The notes beneath the pieces were generated by a model. The model did not search any database. It worked only from the letters and a program-made list of their open reading frames with translations, and was not told the DNA's origin. Made by a program: the position numbers and the translations under genes. From Bradyrhizobium sp. CIAT3101 (GTDB taxonomy: Bacteria > Pseudomonadota > Alphaproteobacteria > Rhizobiales > Xanthobacteraceae), in NCBI RefSeq assembly GCF_029714945.1, contig NZ_CP121634.1:2067001-2131000 (forward strand): DNA of 64,000 nt, given 5' to 3'. The first letter of the stretch is position 1. Each line of letters starts with the position of its first letter. Shown here one piece after another: positions 33,796-43,020 of the stretch.

Positions 33796-33989
33796 GCAAG
33801 GCGCGGCCTGGGATGACCGCTTGAAGGGGAAACGCGCCGCAGGCCGCCGTGCGATCCGCGGGATGCGGCCATGCGCGCGGTTCCAGGCATCGGTAATCCG
33901 TTGCCCCCCGCGCGCTGGCCTCATTATATTGGTGCGATGATTGCGACCGGGGCCGCCTGCACGGCGTGTCCCGCGATGAGGGCCACGCG

Positions 33990-36311
33990 ATGGACGATAC
34001 GATTGGTTTCCCCGACCCCGGTCTCGACCTGTCGGACGGCTTCAAGCCGCACACCTCGCATTGGGGCGTGTTTTCCGCACGCAACGGCGCAGCCGGGCTG
34101 GAGGTGAGGGCCTATGCGGGCGATCCCGATCCGAACGGCATCATCGACAATTTCCCCGGCGCCTTGCGCCACCAGGCGCGTATCGCCCAGCCCGCGATTC
34201 GTCGCGGCTGGCTCGAGCGCGGGCCCGGGCCGGATGACCGGCGCGGCCGCGACGAATTCGTCTCCGTCAGCTGGGAGAAGGCGCTGGATCTGCTCGGCGA
34301 CGAGCTGATGCGCATCCGCGACACGCGCGGCCCAGGCGCCGTGTTCGGCGGTTCTTACGGCTGGTCGAGCGCAGGCCGCCTGCATCACGCGCAGAGCCAG
34401 GTGCACCGCTTCCTCAACATCGCGATGGGCGGCTACGTCCGCTCGGTGAATTCCTATTCCTCGGGCGCGTCCTCGGTGCTGCTGCCGCAGATCATGGCGG
34501 GCTACGAGGACATCACCAAGCGCAACGTCACCTGGGAGCAGATCGCGACCGAAACCGAGATCGTGCTTGCGTTCGGCGGCATGGCGCTGAAGAACTCGAT
34601 GGTGGCCGGCGGCTCGATCAGCAAGCATGTCGAGCGTGGTGCGATGGAAGCCGCACGCAAGCGCGGCTGCGAGTTCATCCTGATGAGTCCGCTGCGTGAG
34701 GATCTGCCCGTCGAGGCGGGCGCCGAATGGATGACCTGCATCCCGGGCACCGACACCGCGTTGATGCTCGGCATGGTCCACACGCTGGTCAGCGAAGGTC
34801 TGCACGACCAGGCCTTCCTCGATCGCTACACCGAGGGATGGCCGGTGTTCTTGCGCTATCTCACGGGTGAGAGCGATGGGCAGGCGAAGGACGCGGCATG
34901 GGCCGCCGCGATCTGCGGCGTCGACGCGAACACCATCCGCACGCTGGCGCGACGGCTTGCCGGCAAGCGCGCGCTCATCACCATCTCGCATTCGCTGCAG
35001 CGGGCCGAGCATGGCGAGCAGCCGGTGTGGATGGGCATGGTGCTGGCGGCCGCTCTCGGCCAGATCGGTCTTCCCGGCGGCGGATACGCCTATTCGCTCG
35101 GCGCGATCGGATACTACGGCCGCCGCGTCAACGACGTGCCGGGGCCGACGCTGGGGCAGGGCCGCAACGGCGTCCGTGATTTCATTCCGGTGGCGCGCAT
35201 CGCCGATATGCTGCTCAATCCCGGCAGCACCTATCGCTACAATGGCGAGACGCGTACCTATCCGGATATCCGCCTGGTCTATTGGGCCGGCGGCAATCCG
35301 TTCCATCATCACCAGGACATCAACCGCCTGCGCAAGGCGTTTGCGAAAGTCGACACGCTCGTCGTGCACGAGCTCGCCTGGACCGCGACGGCCCGCCACG
35401 CCGACATCGTGCTGCCGTCGACCATGACGCTTGAGCGCGAGGATATCGGCTATTCCACCAACGATCCCCTGATGGTCGCGATGCATCGCATCGCCGAGCC
35501 GTTTGGCCTCGCGCGCGACGACTACGATATCTTTGCCGACATCGCCGATCGCCTCGGTGCCCGCGAGCCTTTCACCGAGGGGCGCACGTCGCGAGAGTGG
35601 CTGGAGCATCTCTACGAGCCGACCCGCGCCTCGCTCGCCAAGCGCGGGTTAGAGGCCCCAAGCTTCGAGGAATTCTGGCAGCGCGGCAGCCTGGTCGTGC
35701 CGCAGCAGCCGGACGATGGCGGCCGGCTGCGTTCCTTCCGCGATGACCCCGTCGCGCATCCCCTGCCGACGCCGAGCGGACGCATCGAGATCTACTCCGC
35801 GAAGATCGCCGGCCATGGCGATGCGGATTGTCCGGGACATCCGGTCTGGCTTGAGAAGAGCGACATGCCGAAGCCGGGTGCGCCTTGCTTCCTCGTCGCC
35901 AACCAGCCGGTGACACGGCTGCACAGCCAGCTCGATTTCGGCGGGCATTCGCTGGCCGCAAAGCATCGCGGCCGCGAGGTCGCGCGCATGAATCCGCGCG
36001 ACGCTGACGCACGCGGCATCAAGGATGGCGACATCATCCGCCTCTTCAACGAACGCGGCGCCTGCCTGGCCGCGGTGAACGTCACCGACGGCATCGCGCC
36101 TGGTGTCGTGCAGCTCCCGACCGGCGCCTGGTACGACCCGATGGATCCGGAAGACGCGGCGCCGCTCTGCGTCCACGGCAATCCGAACGTGCTGACCCGC
36201 GACATCGGTACTTCGTCCTTCGCACAAGGCTGCACCGGCCAGCTCACGACCGTGGAGGTCGAGAAGTTCACCGGCAATCTGCCGCCGATCCGGGCGTTTG
36301 ATCCGGTGTAA
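33990..36311 (+). CDS. Molybdopterin oxidoreductase of the BisC/TorA type
   Basis: A 773-residue enzyme of the DMSO-reductase family without an N-terminal Fe-S cysteine cluster. The sequence TSHWGVFSARNGAAGLEVRAY and SYGWSSAGRLHHAQSQVHRFLNIAMGG places it with biotin-sulfoxide and TMAO reductases; YSSGASSVLLPQIM contains the likely molybdenum-ligand serine. The C-terminal Moco domain has FLVANQPVTRLHSQLDFGG. No Tat signal is present, so it is cytoplasmic, like BisC, which reduces biotin or methionine sulfoxide. ATG 33990 is preferred over a GTG at 33966, since GAGGG lies ahead of it. No anchor or cytochrome gene is adjacent. Confidence 0.92.
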   Translation: MDDTIGFPDPGLDLSDGFKPHTSHWGVFSARNGAAGLEVRAYAGDPDPNGIIDNFPGALRHQARIAQPAIRRGWLERGPGPDDRRGRDEFVSVSWEKALDLLGDELMRIRDTRGPGAVFGGSYGWSSAGRLHHAQSQVHRFLNIAMGGYVRSVNSYSSGASSVLLPQIMAGYEDITKRNVTWEQIATETEIVLAFGGMALKNSMVAGGSISKHVERGAMEAARKRGCEFILMSPLREDLPVEAGAEWMTCIPGTDTALMLGMVHTLVSEGLHDQAFLDRYTEGWPVFLRYLTGESDGQAKDAAWAAAICGVDANTIRTLARRLAGKRALITISHSLQRAEHGEQPVWMGMVLAAALGQIGLPGGGYAYSLGAIGYYGRRVNDVPGPTLGQGRNGVRDFIPVARIADMLLNPGSTYRYNGETRTYPDIRLVYWAGGNPFHHHQDINRLRKAFAKVDTLVVHELAWTATARHADIVLPSTMTLEREDIGYSTNDPLMVAMHRIAEPFGLARDDYDIFADIADRLGAREPFTEGRTSREWLEHLYEPTRASLAKRGLEAPSFEEFWQRGSLVVPQQPDDGGRLRSFRDDPVAHPLPTPSGRIEIYSAKIAGHGDADCPGHPVWLEKSDMPKPGAPCFLVANQPVTRLHSQLDFGGHSLAAKHRGREVARMNPRDADARGIKDGDIIRLFNERGACLAAVNVTDGIAPGVVQLPTGAWYDPMDPEDAAPLCVHGNPNVLTRDIGTSSFAQGCTGQLTTVEVEKFTGNLPPIRAFDPV

Positions 36312-36320
36312 GAGCGCTTG

Positions 36321-36512
36321 CTACGCACGTCCGGTGCGCGGCCGCAGCCAGGCCATGACCACGGTCTGCGGCGTCAGCCGGCTGCGGGGCAGCGCATGCC
36401 GTGCGATTGCGCCCTTTGCAAAGGCGGTGGCCTGCTCGCCGGTGCGTCGCTGAGCTGGCGGAAGGGCCATCCACTCGCGAATAACGGCGCGTCGTGTCCT
36501 GGATCTCAACAT
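36321..36512 (-). CDS. Small basic hypothetical protein, 63 residues
   Basis: An Arg-rich soluble protein (MLRSRTRRAVIREWMALPPAQ at the start, VVMAWLRPRTGRA at the end). GGAGA lies about 7 bases ahead of ATG 36512. The family is unknown. It is the downstream neighbour of the 145-residue hypothetical gene on the same strand (15 bases apart), so the two may be cotranscribed, and it converges on the molybdoenzyme gene. Confidence 0.6.
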   Translation of the reverse strand: MLRSRTRRAVIREWMALPPAQRRTGEQATAFAKGAIARHALPRSRLTPQTVVMAWLRPRTGRA

Positions 36513-36527
36513 CTGCTGGTCTCCCGC

Positions 36528-36965
36528 TTACGCGGCCTTCTGGAGGGGATAGGCCTGCGAGCGTCGCGCCAACAGCATGCTGCCACACGGATGCTCGGCG
36601 CCCTGCAGGACGACAAAGCCGTGTCTGCTCACGGCGGCGCGGAGGCTGTCTTTCGCGGCTCGCTTCTGTGCATCGACCCAGATCGCGAGCACGGCACGCG
36701 GGCTGAGGAAATTGTCGAGCCAGTCCATCGTCGTATCAAGCGCATTCAGCGTGCGCCGTCGCCAATCGACCAGCGCGACCTCATACTGGCCGGCCGGAAC
36801 GCCGCAATTACCTGCCCCAGCCGCTTGCAGATACCCACGGCGGTGCAGCGCCATCATCAGCTCCATACTTTTTGCGCCGATCACGATGATGCGCTGGCGC
36901 GCCGTGCAGCCCGTGATCGCCATCATCGGATCGAGGATCCTGTCATCGACAAGAGGGGTAGACAT
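36528..36965 (-). CDS. Hypothetical protein, 145 residues
   Basis: A soluble protein with a Rossmann-like opening (QRIIVIGAKSMELMMALHRRGY) followed by YEVALVDWRRRTLNALDTTMDWLDNFLSPRAVLAIWVD, which loosely recalls a small or degenerate class I methyltransferase fold; no SAM-binding GxGxG is present. ATG 36965 is preceded by GGTGAA. An upstream frame to 37043 is possible but looks like non-coding sequence. Function unknown. Confidence 0.6.
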   Translation of the reverse strand: MSTPLVDDRILDPMMAITGCTARQRIIVIGAKSMELMMALHRRGYLQAAGAGNCGVPAGQYEVALVDWRRRTLNALDTTMDWLDNFLSPRAVLAIWVDAQKRAAKDSLRAAVSRHGFVVLQGAEHPCGSMLLARRSQAYPLQKAA

Positions 36966-37239
36966 GAGTTCACCGGTATGTTCGTTGCTGCCGGGCCGGA
37001 GAGGCCCGCAAGGCGTCACGCGAATGTGCGTGACGGCGCCCATATGGTGCCGGGTGCAGTATGATTTCGAGATTGCCTCGGCTCTCGCCGCATATGAGCG
37101 GCATAGGATTCGATCTCGCAGCCAGGAAGAAACTTATGCCGCACCTAAAACTGAAGGGTGCGATCCCCATCGAATTCAAATGCCGTCAGCGTCATCTTTC
37201 GGACGAACGCTGGCTTTGACACATGACTTGGAGATCAAA

Positions 37240-37434
37240 ATGTCCGCTTACCGTGCATTGATCGTCGGACGACACGACCGGGCGATCGGCGTGATCCAAT
37301 TGGATTGCAGTGATGATGACGCCGCTATCATTCGTGCCCGAAAGCTCGTCGACGGACATGATATTGAGCTTTGGCAGATGGATCGGCCGGTCGCCCGCTT
37401 CGATGCGCGATCCGGCGAGATGCGCCGGAAATAG
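37240..37434 (+). CDS. Small hypothetical protein, 64 residues
   Basis: A compact alpha/beta protein: MSAYRALIVGRHDRAIGVIQ, then LDCSDDDAAIIRARKLVDGHDIELWQMDRPVARF. From memory, similar 60-70-residue proteins with the DDxxAIxxARxxVxGHDIExW pattern are numerous in Bradyrhizobium genomes, with unknown function. GGAG lies 6 bases ahead of ATG 37240. Confidence 0.75.
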   Translation: MSAYRALIVGRHDRAIGVIQLDCSDDDAAIIRARKLVDGHDIELWQMDRPVARFDARSGEMRRK

Positions 37435-37486
37435 GCCGTGAGCGCGCAAAGGAGGTGCCTGCTGCTGGCAGGCGCGGTCGACTGCG

Positions 37487-38362
37487 TCAGACCCGCGCCA
37501 TCTCTGCCCGATACCAGTCGCCGATCTCGCTCGCCGTCATCGACGCGACGCCGTCGTGGCCGATGACGTAGTCGAGCAGCTGTTCGAGATATTTGATCCG
37601 GTGCGGCACGCCCGTGATGTAGGGATGGATCGAGATCGCCATCACCCGCGCAGTGTCGGCGCCCTCGAGATACAGGCGGTCGAACTGATCCATGCCGCGC
37701 TTCAAAAACTGGTCGGATGGCAGGTGCTGGAGTGCGTGCACGACGATGTCGTTGGTCTCGACCGTGTAGGGGATCGTCGTGATGGTGCCGTGCGGCGTCG
37801 CGATGTCCTGCGGCAGATCATCGATCACCCAGTCGGCGACATATTCGATGCCGTTGAGGCGTAAGAGGTCGAGCGTCTCCTCGGTCTCGGTCAGGCCCGG
37901 GCTCTCCCATGAGCGCGGCGCGCGCCCGGTGAAGTTTGCGATGGTCTCGACCGAGCGCTTGATCGCGTCTGCCTGGTCGGGAAGGCGGTGCATCGGACCC
38001 TGCATGAAGCCGTGCCCCATGAACTCGAAGCCGGCCTCGCGCGCGGCCGAGGCGACGCGCGGATAGGCGTTGCAGACATCGGCGTTCGCGGCCAGCGTCA
38101 CCTTCATGTTGCGATCCGTCAGCGCCTTGAACTGGCGCCAGAAGCCGGCGCGCATGCCGTATTCGTGCCAGGACCAGTTCGGCACGTCGGGCAACAGCGG
38201 CTGGCCCATCGGCGGGCTCAGCACGACGCGCGGCATCGCGTTCTCGATTCGCCATTCCTCGACATTGAGAATCACCCACACCGCGAGGCGCTTGCCGTTC
38301 GGCAGCTTCAGCTTCGGTCGGTCGATCAGGGCTTGATACGGAATGCGATCACTGAGGGCCAT
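37487..38362 (-). CDS. Polysaccharide-deacetylase-fold hydrolase, PuuE/allantoinase-like
   Basis: A 291-residue enzyme of the NodB-homology fold. It shows LAVWVILNVEEWRIENAMPR, WHEYGMRAGFWRQFKAL, FEFMGHGFMQGP with the metal-site histidine, RAPRSWESPGLTETEETLDLL, and VMAISIHPYITGVPHRI. This pattern is closer to the cytoplasmic allantoinase/formamidase-like branch (PuuE) than to chitin deacetylases, so a C-N or amide bond in a small molecule is the likely target. It precedes no gene on its strand but follows the luciferase-like monooxygenase gene by 31 bases, probably in one operon. Confidence 0.88.
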   Translation of the reverse strand: MALSDRIPYQALIDRPKLKLPNGKRLAVWVILNVEEWRIENAMPRVVLSPPMGQPLLPDVPNWSWHEYGMRAGFWRQFKALTDRNMKVTLAANADVCNAYPRVASAAREAGFEFMGHGFMQGPMHRLPDQADAIKRSVETIANFTGRAPRSWESPGLTETEETLDLLRLNGIEYVADWVIDDLPQDIATPHGTITTIPYTVETNDIVVHALQHLPSDQFLKRGMDQFDRLYLEGADTARVMAISIHPYITGVPHRIKYLEQLLDYVIGHDGVASMTASEIGDWYRAEMARV

Positions 38363-38393
38363 GGCGAGCCTCCTGTCGTGCCGAGAGGTTAAA

Positions 38394-39479
38394 CTACTTC
38401 GTGCCGGCGGTGATGCGCGGCATCACCTGCTCGGCCATCAGGATCATCGAGCGGCGTCCGAGCTCGCGGTCGCGCCAATCCTTGCCGGCATAGAGCAGGG
38501 TGCCGAACTCGCCGACCTCTTCCTGAAGCGCCAGGATCTGGTCGGCGACGCTGTCGGGTGTGCCGTAGATGATCAGCTTGTCGCAGACGGATTCGAGCGT
38601 GACCTCGTCATCCGGCTGGTCGCGCCGCGTCTTGAACAGCTCGATGCGCCCGTTGCGCTTCAGCTTGGTGAAGAGCGAGCGGTAGTAATAGACGTAAGGG
38701 CTGTCGGGATCGGTGGCATAGGCCTTGGCGGTCGCCATGTCGTTCGCAACGAACACGCTCTTGGCCACGCGCCAATTGCCGGAATCGACCGGGCGGCCGA
38801 CGCGCTCGCAGCCTTCGACATATTTCGGCCAATGGCTCTTCACCCACATCGGCATGAGGAAGTTGGCCGAGATCGGATCCCAGCCGCGCGCGGCGGCCTC
38901 GGTGACGCCTTTGGAGAACGGCGCGACGGCGGTGACGACGATCGGCGGATGCGGCCGCTGCAGGGGCTGCGCGATAAAGCCCTGGCCGATGTCGGCCATC
39001 AGCGTCTTCTCGGTCGTGATGTTCCAGAACTGTCCCTTGATATTGTAGGGCGGCTCGCTCGCCCAGATTTGCAGAACCTGATTGATCGCCTCGAGGAACA
39101 TGGCGTTGCGATCGCGTTCGAGCGTGCCGAACAGCTCGGCATCCGAGAGCAGGCCGCCCGGGCTGATGCCGAAGATCAGCCGCCCGTCGAGCATGTGGTC
39201 CAGCATCGCGATGGTGGCGGCGACGGTGGCCGGATGGACGTTCGGCATGTTGACGGTGCCGGTGCCGAGCTTGATCTGCTTTGTCGCAGCCGCAATCCAG
39301 GCCAGAAAGGCGATGCATGAGGTGATATTCTCGGCCTGGTCGGTGACGTGCTCGCCGACATAGGCCTCGCTGAAGCCGAGCTCGTCGGCCAGCAGAAACG
39401 CCTCGCGATCCTCAGCCAAGGACTGTCGCCAGTCCTTCTCCAGTGGATGGATCGGCATCGTGAAGAAGCCCAGTTTCAT
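38394..39479 (-). CDS. LLM-class flavin-dependent monooxygenase
   Basis: A 361-residue bacterial luciferase-like TIM-barrel enzyme using FMNH2 supplied by a reductase. Landmarks: MKLGFFTMPIHPLEKDWRQ, ADELGFSEAYVGEHVTDQ, IKLGTGTVNMPNVHPATVAATIAMLDHMLDGRLIFGISPGG. The length and N-terminus resemble the subgroup that acts on limonene, alkanes or heterocycles, but the substrate is unknown. AAAGG lies about 8 bases ahead of ATG 39479. The gene is followed by the PuuE-like hydrolase and preceded after 31 bases by the GntR regulator, all on the minus strand. Confidence 0.93.
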   Translation of the reverse strand: MKLGFFTMPIHPLEKDWRQSLAEDREAFLLADELGFSEAYVGEHVTDQAENITSCIAFLAWIAAATKQIKLGTGTVNMPNVHPATVAATIAMLDHMLDGRLIFGISPGGLLSDAELFGTLERDRNAMFLEAINQVLQIWASEPPYNIKGQFWNITTEKTLMADIGQGFIAQPLQRPHPPIVVTAVAPFSKGVTEAAARGWDPISANFLMPMWVKSHWPKYVEGCERVGRPVDSGNWRVAKSVFVANDMATAKAYATDPDSPYVYYYRSLFTKLKRNGRIELFKTRRDQPDDEVTLESVCDKLIIYGTPDSVADQILALQEEVGEFGTLLYAGKDWRDRELGRRSMILMAEQVMPRITAGTK

Positions 39480-39510
39480 GGCCGGCACCTTTATTGTTTT
39501 TGTGTGGAAC

Positions 39511-40176
39511 TCAGGCCTGCGTTCCCATCAGCTTGTCGACGGTGGTTCGCAGATGCCGGCGCATCGCCTCCATCGCGCGCGTGCGATCACGCTGCTCGAT
39601 CGCATCGATCAGCGCGTCGTGCTCGGCAAAGGAGGAGTAGTCTTCCGGCGGTCGCTCCGGCCTGGTATCGAGCCATCGCCACACCACCGCGCGCCGGACG
39701 TCGTCGACGGTTCGGTGGATCGCCGACAGCAGCGGATTTCCGGTGGCTTCCGCGATCAGGCGGTGCAGGCGCCCATCCAGCGTCTCGTAGTCCTTCCAGG
39801 TTTTGGCCTCGCGCATCTGCTGCGCCAGCACGCGCATGCCTTCGATCTGCTTGAAGGTGGCGTTGACCGCGGCGAGGCTGGCGATCTCCGGCTCCAGCAC
39901 GAGCCTTGCCTCCATCGCGTTGCGCGGACTGGTGCTGTCGCGCAGCGCGACGAGATTGGCGCTGCCGTTGTCCGCGGGCGCGCGGATGAATGTGCCGCGG
40001 CCGACCTCGCGCGAGAGGCGGCCGTCCAGTTCCAGGCGCGCGAGCGCCTTGCGGATCTCGTTGCGCGAAACCCCAAACTGCGCCGCGAGTTGTCGCTCCG
40101 GAGGAAGGCGCGTGCCGGGACCGCCCTCAGTCAATCGAGCCAACAAATCGAACACCGGTCCAATCCTCTCCCGCAA
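39511..40176 (-). CDS. GntR-family regulator, FCD type
   Basis: A 221-residue regulator. The winged helix-turn-helix is RLPPERQLAAQFGVSRNEIRKALARLELDGRLSREVGRGTFI (about residues 22-63). The C-terminal FCD effector domain contains AMEARLVLEPEIASLAAVNATF and a later MEAMRRHL, with histidines positioned for metal-assisted binding of an organic acid. It is the first gene of the minus-strand arm and divergent from the Zn-alcohol dehydrogenase gene; palindromes between the two arms are the likely operators. It probably represses both arms of the catabolic cluster until the substrate is present. Confidence 0.93.
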   Translation of the reverse strand: MRERIGPVFDLLARLTEGGPGTRLPPERQLAAQFGVSRNEIRKALARLELDGRLSREVGRGTFIRAPADNGSANLVALRDSTSPRNAMEARLVLEPEIASLAAVNATFKQIEGMRVLAQQMREAKTWKDYETLDGRLHRLIAEATGNPLLSAIHRTVDDVRRAVVWRWLDTRPERPPEDYSSFAEHDALIDAIEQRDRTRAMEAMRRHLRTTVDKLMGTQA

Positions 40177-40300
40177 CCAATATCAACCAATCTCTATTTC
40201 ACGCGCATTGTGTTCACAAATGCAAGACCAAAACGATAGTGATGAAAGTTAGGCATTGACAGCAGCAGATTTGAAAGCGAGGCTTCAACCAATCAAAAAG

Positions 40301-40325
40301 CCAATTGTAAAATTGGTTGACCAAT
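40301..40325. promoter_or_regulatory. Probable GntR/FCD operator palindromes
   Basis: Two overlapping inverted repeats lie between the GntR gene and the dehydrogenase gene: CCAATT-GTAA-AATTGG (40301-40316) and ATTGGT-TG-ACCAAT (40312-40325). The second has the TTGGTNNACCAA form common for FadR-subfamily regulators. Related CCAAT/ATTGG words recur at 40180-40200 and 40287-40294. Confidence 0.55.
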
Positions 40326-40342
40326 GGGCGAGGATCGTTGCG

Positions 40343-41506
40343 ATGGTCGAGTCTGCCAGCGTTCGCACGTCAACCGACATGCCGATTCCCGACACGATGA
40401 AGGCCTGGGTGCTGGGCGACCCCGGCCAGCTGCGCATCACCGAAAAGCCGGTGCCGATGCCGAAGCGCGCGGAGGTGCTCGTGCGCATCGATGCGGTTGC
40501 GATCTGCGCGACGGACCTGGAGATCATCGAGCATGGCACGCCGGCGCTGATCCAGGGCGGTCCACCCTTCAACAAGAATTTTACGCCCGGCCATGAGTAC
40601 ATGGGGACAGTCGCGGCGCTCGGCCCCGGCGTCGACGAATACAAAATCGGCGAGCGCGTCACGGTCGAGATCCATGCCGGCTGCGGCCAGTGCAAGCGCT
40701 GCCGGCAGGGCATGTACACCTCCTGCCACAACTACGGCCTGAACTATGGAGATGTCGACAAGGGCCATCGTGCCAACGGCTTCACCACCGACGGCGGCTT
40801 CGCCGAATATGCCGTCAACCACATCAACACGCTGTCGCGCGTGCCCGACGACATGAGTGACGAGGAGGCGACGCTGGTCGTCACCGCCGGCACCTCGATG
40901 TACGGCCTCACCGAGCTCGGCGGCCTCGTCGCCGGCGAGAGCGTGGTCGTCACCGGGCCGGGGCCGATCGGACTCCTTGCCGTCGCGGTTGCCAAAGCGC
41001 TCGGCGCTGATCCGGTCATCCTGTCGGGCACTCGCGATGCGCGGCTTGCGATCGGCACCAAGCTCGGCGCCGATCGCGTCGTCAACGTCCGCAACGAGGA
41101 TCTCGTCACCGTCGTCAAGGAGATGACCGGCCGCGGCGCCGATTATGTCGTCGAATGCGCCGGCACCGACACGGCGATCAACGAGGCCGCCAAAATGGTC
41201 AATCGTGGCGGCAAGATCTGCCTCGCCGCATTTCCGCACGAGCCGGTGCTCGCCGACATCGGCGCACTCGTGAAGAACAATATCTACATCTACGGCATCC
41301 GCGGCGAGGGCAAGAGCGCCACGCACCGCGCCATGGCGCTGATGGCGGCGAAACGCTTCGATGCCACGCTGATCCACACCCATACATTCCCGCTCGCGGA
41401 CCTGCCGATGGCGCTGCATTACGCGCGCAATCGTATCGAGGACGCCATCAAGGTCGTGGTCAAGACCCGCGGCGCGGTCAGCCAGACCAGGAAAGAGGTG
41501 GCGTGA
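40343..41506 (+). CDS. Zinc-dependent alcohol/sorbitol-type dehydrogenase (MDR family)
   Basis: A 387-residue medium-chain dehydrogenase. Catalytic zinc ligands fit CATDLEI and GHEYMG; the structural zinc loop CGQCKRCRQGMYTSC has the C-x2-C-x2-C-x7-C spacing; the Rossmann motif is VVVTGPGPIGLLAVAVAKALGA. Substrate unknown; threonine-3-dehydrogenase- and sorbitol-dehydrogenase-like members share this layout. ATG 40343 has GAGGAT about 11 bases upstream and lies just past the palindromic operator; ATGs at 40379 and 40397 are alternatives. It opens the plus-strand arm of the catabolic cluster. Confidence 0.9.
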   Translation: MVESASVRTSTDMPIPDTMKAWVLGDPGQLRITEKPVPMPKRAEVLVRIDAVAICATDLEIIEHGTPALIQGGPPFNKNFTPGHEYMGTVAALGPGVDEYKIGERVTVEIHAGCGQCKRCRQGMYTSCHNYGLNYGDVDKGHRANGFTTDGGFAEYAVNHINTLSRVPDDMSDEEATLVVTAGTSMYGLTELGGLVAGESVVVTGPGPIGLLAVAVAKALGADPVILSGTRDARLAIGTKLGADRVVNVRNEDLVTVVKEMTGRGADYVVECAGTDTAINEAAKMVNRGGKICLAAFPHEPVLADIGALVKNNIYIYGIRGEGKSATHRAMALMAAKRFDATLIHTHTFPLADLPMALHYARNRIEDAIKVVVKTRGAVSQTRKEVA

Positions 41507-41552
41507 CGCCGCCGCCCCGCGACAATCGCTAGCATCTGGAAGGAAATGGCTC

Positions 41553-41996
41553 ATGTCGGACTCAAATCCCCGCGCTCATTGGCCACTCGAGGTGCAGCGT
41601 GAATATGAGGAAGGGCGCAACAGCGGCTGCGTCGGCAGCGTGCTGGTGTCGGAGACCGATCGCGTGCGCGTCTGGCACCTGTCGATCGCGCCGGGCAAGC
41701 GCTGCGGCTTCCATCGCCACGTGCTGACCTATTTCTGGACGGCACACAATCCGGGCAAGGCACGCGGCTATTTCGAGGATGGCCGCATCGTCGATGTCGA
41801 GCACTACAAGGGCGAAACGAAACATCTCGGCTTCGGCGCCGGCGAATACATGGTGCATGCCGTCGAGAACATCGGCACCACGGACCTGCTGTTCACAACG
41901 GTGGAATTCCTCGACAGCGCCAACAAGCCGCTGACGGTGCCGGACAGTGTGCGGCTCGCGGTCCCGAAGGGCGCTGACATCAAGATGGCATCATAA
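41553..41996 (+). CDS. Cupin-fold protein
   Basis: A 147-residue single-cupin protein. The metal motif is seen in VWHLSIAPGKRCGFHRHVLTYFW (histidines of motif 1) and FGAGEYMVHAVENIGTTDLLFTTVEF (motif 2). Small cupins of this kind act as dioxygenases, isomerases or hydratases on pathway intermediates. AAGGAA lies 8 bases before ATG 41553, and the gene sits between the Zn-dehydrogenase and quinone-oxidoreductase genes with short gaps. Confidence 0.85.
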   Translation: MSDSNPRAHWPLEVQREYEEGRNSGCVGSVLVSETDRVRVWHLSIAPGKRCGFHRHVLTYFWTAHNPGKARGYFEDGRIVDVEHYKGETKHLGFGAGEYMVHAVENIGTTDLLFTTVEFLDSANKPLTVPDSVRLAVPKGADIKMAS

Positions 41997-42027
41997 GCAG
42001 GCAGGATCGGCACACGGGAATTTGGGT

Positions 42028-43011
42028 ATGGGTACGAAAGCCAAGGCAATCCGCATGGCCGCGCAAGGCGGCCCCGATGTCCTGAAGCTGGAGACGGTCG
42101 AGTTGGCCGCGCCCGGCAAGGGTGAGGTGCTGATGCGGCAGACCGCGATCGGCCTCAATTTCATCGACGTCTATTTCCGCGACGGCTCCTACGCGCTGGA
42201 TCTGCCCGCCGGCCTCGGCGCCGAAGCCGCGGGCGTGGTCGAGGCCGTCGGCGAAGGCGTGACCGACTTCAAGGTCGGTGACCGCGTTGCCTATGGCGGC
42301 TCGGCACCGGGCGCCTATGCGAGCCACCGGCTGATGCCGGCCGCACGCCTCGTTCCCATTCCGCAAGCCGTGAGCGACGAGGCCGCGGCGGCCGTGCTGA
42401 TGAAGGGCATGACGGCGGAGTACCTTTTGAACCGCTGCGTTGCGGTCAAGCCGGGGCAGCAGGTGCTGTTCTACGCGGCGTCCGGCGGCGTCGGCCTGAT
42501 CGCCGGCCAATGGGGCAAGCATCTCGGCGCCCGCATGATCGGCGTGACCAGCGGCGGGGAGAAGGCGGAGCTCGCGCTCGCGCATGGCTACGATGCCGTG
42601 ATCGACCGCAAGAGCGAGCGGATCCCCGAGCGGGTGAAGGCGCTGACCGGCGGCAAGGGTGTTGCGATTGCCTATGATTCTGTCGGCAAGGACAGTTTCG
42701 AGGCGACGCTCGCCTCGCTCGCCCCGCGCGGCTTCTTCGTCACCTTCGGGGCGACCACCGGCGCACCGCCGCCGCTCGAGGCGGCATTGCTCCAGAAGAA
42801 CGGATCTCTCTATTATACGCGGCCGACGCTTGCGACTTACATCGCCGCGCGCGAGGATCTCGTCGCGTCGGCAGCGGCCGTGTTCGACCTGGTGGGCAAG
42901 GGCGTCATCAAGCCGATGATCGGGCATCGCTATGCGCTGGCCGAGGCGGCCGCGGCCCATCGTGATCTCGAGGCTGGATCGACCCAGGGGTCGTCGCTGC
43001 TGATGCCCTGA
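42028..43011 (+). CDS. NADPH:quinone oxidoreductase (zeta-crystallin type)
   Basis: A 327-residue zinc-free MDR enzyme. N-terminal GroES-like domain: LNFIDVYFRDGSYALDLPAGLGAEAAGVVEAVGEGV; nucleotide motif VLFYAASGGVGLIAGQWGKHLGA; C-terminal MIGHRYALAEAAAAHRDLEAGSTQGSSLLMP, typical of quinone reductases. It probably removes reactive quinones or reduces an enone intermediate of the pathway encoded around it. ATG 42028 lies 31 bases past the cupin gene. Confidence 0.92.
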   Translation: MGTKAKAIRMAAQGGPDVLKLETVELAAPGKGEVLMRQTAIGLNFIDVYFRDGSYALDLPAGLGAEAAGVVEAVGEGVTDFKVGDRVAYGGSAPGAYASHRLMPAARLVPIPQAVSDEAAAAVLMKGMTAEYLLNRCVAVKPGQQVLFYAASGGVGLIAGQWGKHLGARMIGVTSGGEKAELALAHGYDAVIDRKSERIPERVKALTGGKGVAIAYDSVGKDSFEATLASLAPRGFFVTFGATTGAPPPLEAALLQKNGSLYYTRPTLATYIAAREDLVASAAAVFDLVGKGVIKPMIGHRYALAEAAAAHRDLEAGSTQGSSLLMP

Positions 43012-43020
43012 CTTTATCGA

